DNA of 64,000 nt, from positions 62,001 through 126,000 of the forward strand of contig JAQYVY010000001.1 of assembly GCA_030145195.1 (NCBI GenBank), read 5' to 3'. The position numbers were made by a program, and so were the translations under genes. The first letter of the stretch is position 1, and each line of letters begins with the position of its first letter. Source of the DNA: Desulfuromonadales bacterium. Lineage in GTDB: Bacteria > Desulfobacterota > Desulfuromonadia > Desulfuromonadales > BM103. Below, piece after piece: positions 62,475-64,000 of this stretch. The notes under the pieces are model-generated. The model had not been told where the DNA came from, did no database searches, and was given only the letters and a program-made list of their open reading frames with translations.

Positions 62475-63292
62475 TATGCTTCCTTGCTTTCCGGTGCAAC
62501 CCCGAGCAGCAGACGCAGCACTGCGTTGGCCTGGTGGTGAGCGGCGATGCCAACGCGGGGTGCCATCAGTCCCGTCCCCGGCGCTGCCGCGGTGCAGCCA
62601 TCCCCGCAGAGGTACAGATTGCCTGCAACTTTCTGTGTCTGTACCGTGTTGGCTGGTCCGGAACCTGCCATCCCAGAGGCGGCAACGATTGGCCGGTCGG
62701 GGAAGCGGTTGGCAAAGGTTTCAATCAGCATGACTTTCTGTTCCGCCACATCAAAAGCTTCTACCAGAATGTGGGCGTGGCCGAAGACTTCCGCGATGTT
62801 GCCAGGGGTCAGTTTCAGGTGACAGGAGGTGACTCGCACGTTTGGATTGATCCGTGCCAGCGTGTCGTGCAGAGCATAGACTTTTGGGAGCCCGATCTGA
62901 TCAAGAAAATACTGCTGCCGGTTCAGATTGGATGGCTCGACAATGTCGAAGTCGGCAATGATCAGATGACCAATGCCGGTTCGGGCCAGAGCAATAGCGA
63001 TCAATGAGCCGAGTCCGCCAACCCCGGCAATGCCGACGGTGGTTTGCTTGACCTTGTCATGTACTCCCGGTGTGTGTCGGGCTGTTAACAGAGCGTCGAG
63101 TTCTTCGGCGTTGGGGATCTCGCCGCGTTGAATCAGAACCACCTGGTCACCGGACTGCAGTAGAGCCTCGGTCTGGGTTGGGAAGCCGTTGACAATCAGA
63201 ATGTCAGCGTCCGGCTTGATCCGGTCGCGGATTTCCCCGACCGTCTCACCCGCGGTTAATGCATAATTTTGTTCATTGACTTTTATCTGCAT
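62474..63292 (-). CDS. thiF: ThiF adenylyltransferase with N-terminal ThiS-like domain
   Basis: 272 aa. Residues 1-65 look like a second ThiS (QIKVNEQNYALTAGETVGEI, ILIVNGF, GDQVVLI) but without a terminal Gly-Gly. The E1-like domain has GIAGVGGLGSLIAIAL (ATP-binding), then DFDIVEPSNLNRQQYF and LCGDGC with Cys residues. It adenylates ThiS for sulfur transfer. Fused ThiS-like/ThiF proteins of this size are known in anaerobes. It is the first gene after the TPP riboswitch; the terminator U-tract runs directly into its ATG and no Shine-Dalgarno is seen. Confidence 0.92.
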   Translation of the reverse strand: MQIKVNEQNYALTAGETVGEIRDRIKPDADILIVNGFPTQTEALLQSGDQVVLIQRGEIPNAEELDALLTARHTPGVHDKVKQTTVGIAGVGGLGSLIAIALARTGIGHLIIADFDIVEPSNLNRQQYFLDQIGLPKVYALHDTLARINPNVRVTSCHLKLTPGNIAEVFGHAHILVEAFDVAEQKVMLIETFANRFPDRPIVAASGMAGSGPANTVQTQKVAGNLYLCGDGCTAAAPGTGLMAPRVGIAAHHQANAVLRLLLGVAPESKEA

Positions 63293-63320
63293 AAAACACC
63301 AAAAGCCGCACAGGGCGGCT
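63293..63320 (-). terminator. intrinsic terminator/attenuator of the TPP riboswitch
   Basis: On the minus strand AGCCGC-CCTGT-GCGGCT is followed by TTTGGTGTTTT and then the thiF ATG. A second small hairpin (AGGGA-GTAA-TCCCT) lies just upstream at 63327-63340. This is the likely expression platform: TPP binding would favour the terminator. Confidence 0.8.
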
Positions 63321-63351
63321 CTCTTCAGGGATTACTCCCTAAAAATAGCGC

Positions 63352-63484
63352 CGCTTCCCTACGCCGGTATAATCCGGATCAGGTTCAAGGGGTCGTCTGT
63401 TCGGAGAGTCTCGGTCGATCTGTTTATAGATTGTTCGAGACTCCCCTGGGCAGACTCTCAGTAGAGGCTACTCCCCCAGGGCGT
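63352..63484 (-). promoter_or_regulatory. TPP riboswitch (THI-box) aptamer
   Basis: The minus strand contains the conserved elements in order: GGGGGAG (P2 5' side) at about 63471-63477, P3 GTAG/CTAC, then CTGAGAG at 63455-63461, CCCCTTGAACCTGATCC and GGATTATACCGGCGTAGGGAAG ending near 63354. Between the TGAGA element and P2 there is an unusually long variable stem: GTCTG...CAGAC enclosing GAGTCTCG...CGAGACTC. It controls the downstream thiF-S-G-H-E operon by sensing thiamine pyrophosphate. Confidence 0.96.
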
Positions 63485-63511
63485 TTTGCTTCAATTGTCT
63501 TTAAAAACTAA

Positions 63512-63541
63512 AGACTATCAGGTGCCTTCATCTTCAGTCAA
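63512..63541 (-). promoter_or_regulatory. putative promoter of the thi operon
   Basis: On the minus strand TTGACT (63541-63536) and TAGTCT (63517-63512) are separated by 18 bases, about 28 bases before the start of the riboswitch aptamer. The position is right for a leader that begins just before the aptamer. Confidence 0.5.
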
Positions 63542-63705
63542 CAGCAAACCCGCCTTTTCGGTTGTCTTGCTGCGACGGTTCGACTAGGATGCACCCATCT
63601 GGGACTTTTAGCTGGACAGGCTAATCTTCTCAGAGGATGAACCGTGATGTGTCGTTGACCATGATTTCTGGTCGTAATTTAACTTGATTTGAAAGGATGT
63701 TGCGG

Positions 63706-64000
63706 ATGAGTATTTCCAATCGCTTTCGTGATATTGCCAAGGATGTGGCTGCTTTTCGGGTCAAACTGAAAGAGAGTGATGCCAGTGCCGAACAAGGTGC
63801 GAGGGTTGTAAAAAAGGCCAATAAAGGTCTGCAGGAATGGGTCGAGCCGGTCGGTGAAATACCTCGCATGCGCCTCGAATATGAATTGACGCCGATTCTG
63901 ATGAAGGCCCACGACAGCCTCGATAAGGCTCGCCTTATCTTCGAGGAGGTAGAGGGGCTTGATGCCGAAGCTGATGAAGCCTGGGAACTACAGCAGAAAA
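63706..64000 (+). CDS. hypothetical protein, 3' end outside window
   Basis: Open frame of at least 98 codons running off the right edge. ATG 63706 has AAAGGA nine bases upstream; an ATG three codons earlier is also in frame. The visible part (starts SISNRFRDIAKDVAAF) is charged and helical with heptad-like Leu/Ile/Val spacing, so coiled coil is likely. No family is recognised. It is divergent from the thi operon, sharing the 165-base intergenic stretch upstream of the thi promoter, in which no other signal was seen. Confidence 0.6.
   Translation, partial: MSISNRFRDIAKDVAAFRVKLKESDASAEQGARVVKKANKGLQEWVEPVGEIPRMRLEYELTPILMKAHDSLDKARLIFEEVEGLDAEADEAWELQQK

Overview
The window looks like a chromosomal segment of a Gram-negative, anaerobic, metal- or sulfur-reducing bacterium of the Desulfuromonadales type (Geobacter, Pelobacter or Desulfuromonas relatives). 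The pointers are a multiheme c-type cytochrome followed by an outer-membrane beta-barrel, the neighbourhood glyQ-glyS followed by pyruvate phosphate dikinase, a DciA (DUF721) gene beside a tRNA1(Val)-type methyltransferase, and several families of palindromic intergenic repeats. The genus assignment is inference; no rRNA or tRNA gene was seen.

Layout. Positions 1-2.9 kb hold the end of a multiheme cytochrome, a strong terminator and a large outer-membrane barrel. Positions 3.1-31.5 kb form a long plus-strand surface-polysaccharide locus. It contains glycosyltransferases, three tandem paralogous membrane proteins of about 590 residues, an asparagine-synthase-type amidotransferase, a nucleotidyltransferase/4,6-dehydratase/4-ketoreductase set, an EPS-type MarR regulator, UDP-xylose synthase, a Wzm/Wzt ABC exporter pair, a radical SAM protein next to a polysaccharide pyruvyl-transferase-like protein, two UDP-GlcNAc 2-epimerases, an acyltransferase, and an FnlA/RmlD-like/FnlC set for a UDP-N-acetyl-6-deoxy-L-hexosamine. 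Export is probably ABC-dependent. No initiating phosphoglycosyltransferase, Wzx, Wzy or ligase was recognised here.

Positions 31.6-35 kb hold housekeeping genes (methyltransferase, dciA-like, mgtE). Positions 35-42.6 kb hold a second glycan region: a GT-C/TPR membrane protein, a GT2, a STELLO-type glycosyltransferase, a GtrA protein, and a SxtJ / DUF5989 / carbamoyltransferase / SGNH cassette interrupted by a MITE-like element. Positions 42.6-49.7 kb hold recO, glyQ, glyS and ppdK. Positions 49.8-53.7 kb hold a small third module (GtrA, methyltransferase, TPR membrane protein, GT2) of partly low G+C. Positions 53.7-59.2 kb hold a ferritin-like protein, an FAH-family hydrolase, a rhomboid protease, a radical SAM protein and an SLC13 permease.

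Positions 59.3-63.5 kb are a minus-strand thiamine operon, thiF-thiS-thiG-thiH-thiE, behind a TPP riboswitch and an intrinsic terminator that directly abuts the thiF start codon. A new plus-strand gene runs off the right edge.

Three dispersed repeat families punctuate the intergenic spaces: an element of about 90 bp with GGACGC/GCGTCC ends around a GxxExxY gene, an AACGCAAAG...CTTTGCGTT palindrome around glyQ and in the thi region, and a GCGGGACGAG motif. All functional statements come from reading motifs and recalled family features; no database search was possible.
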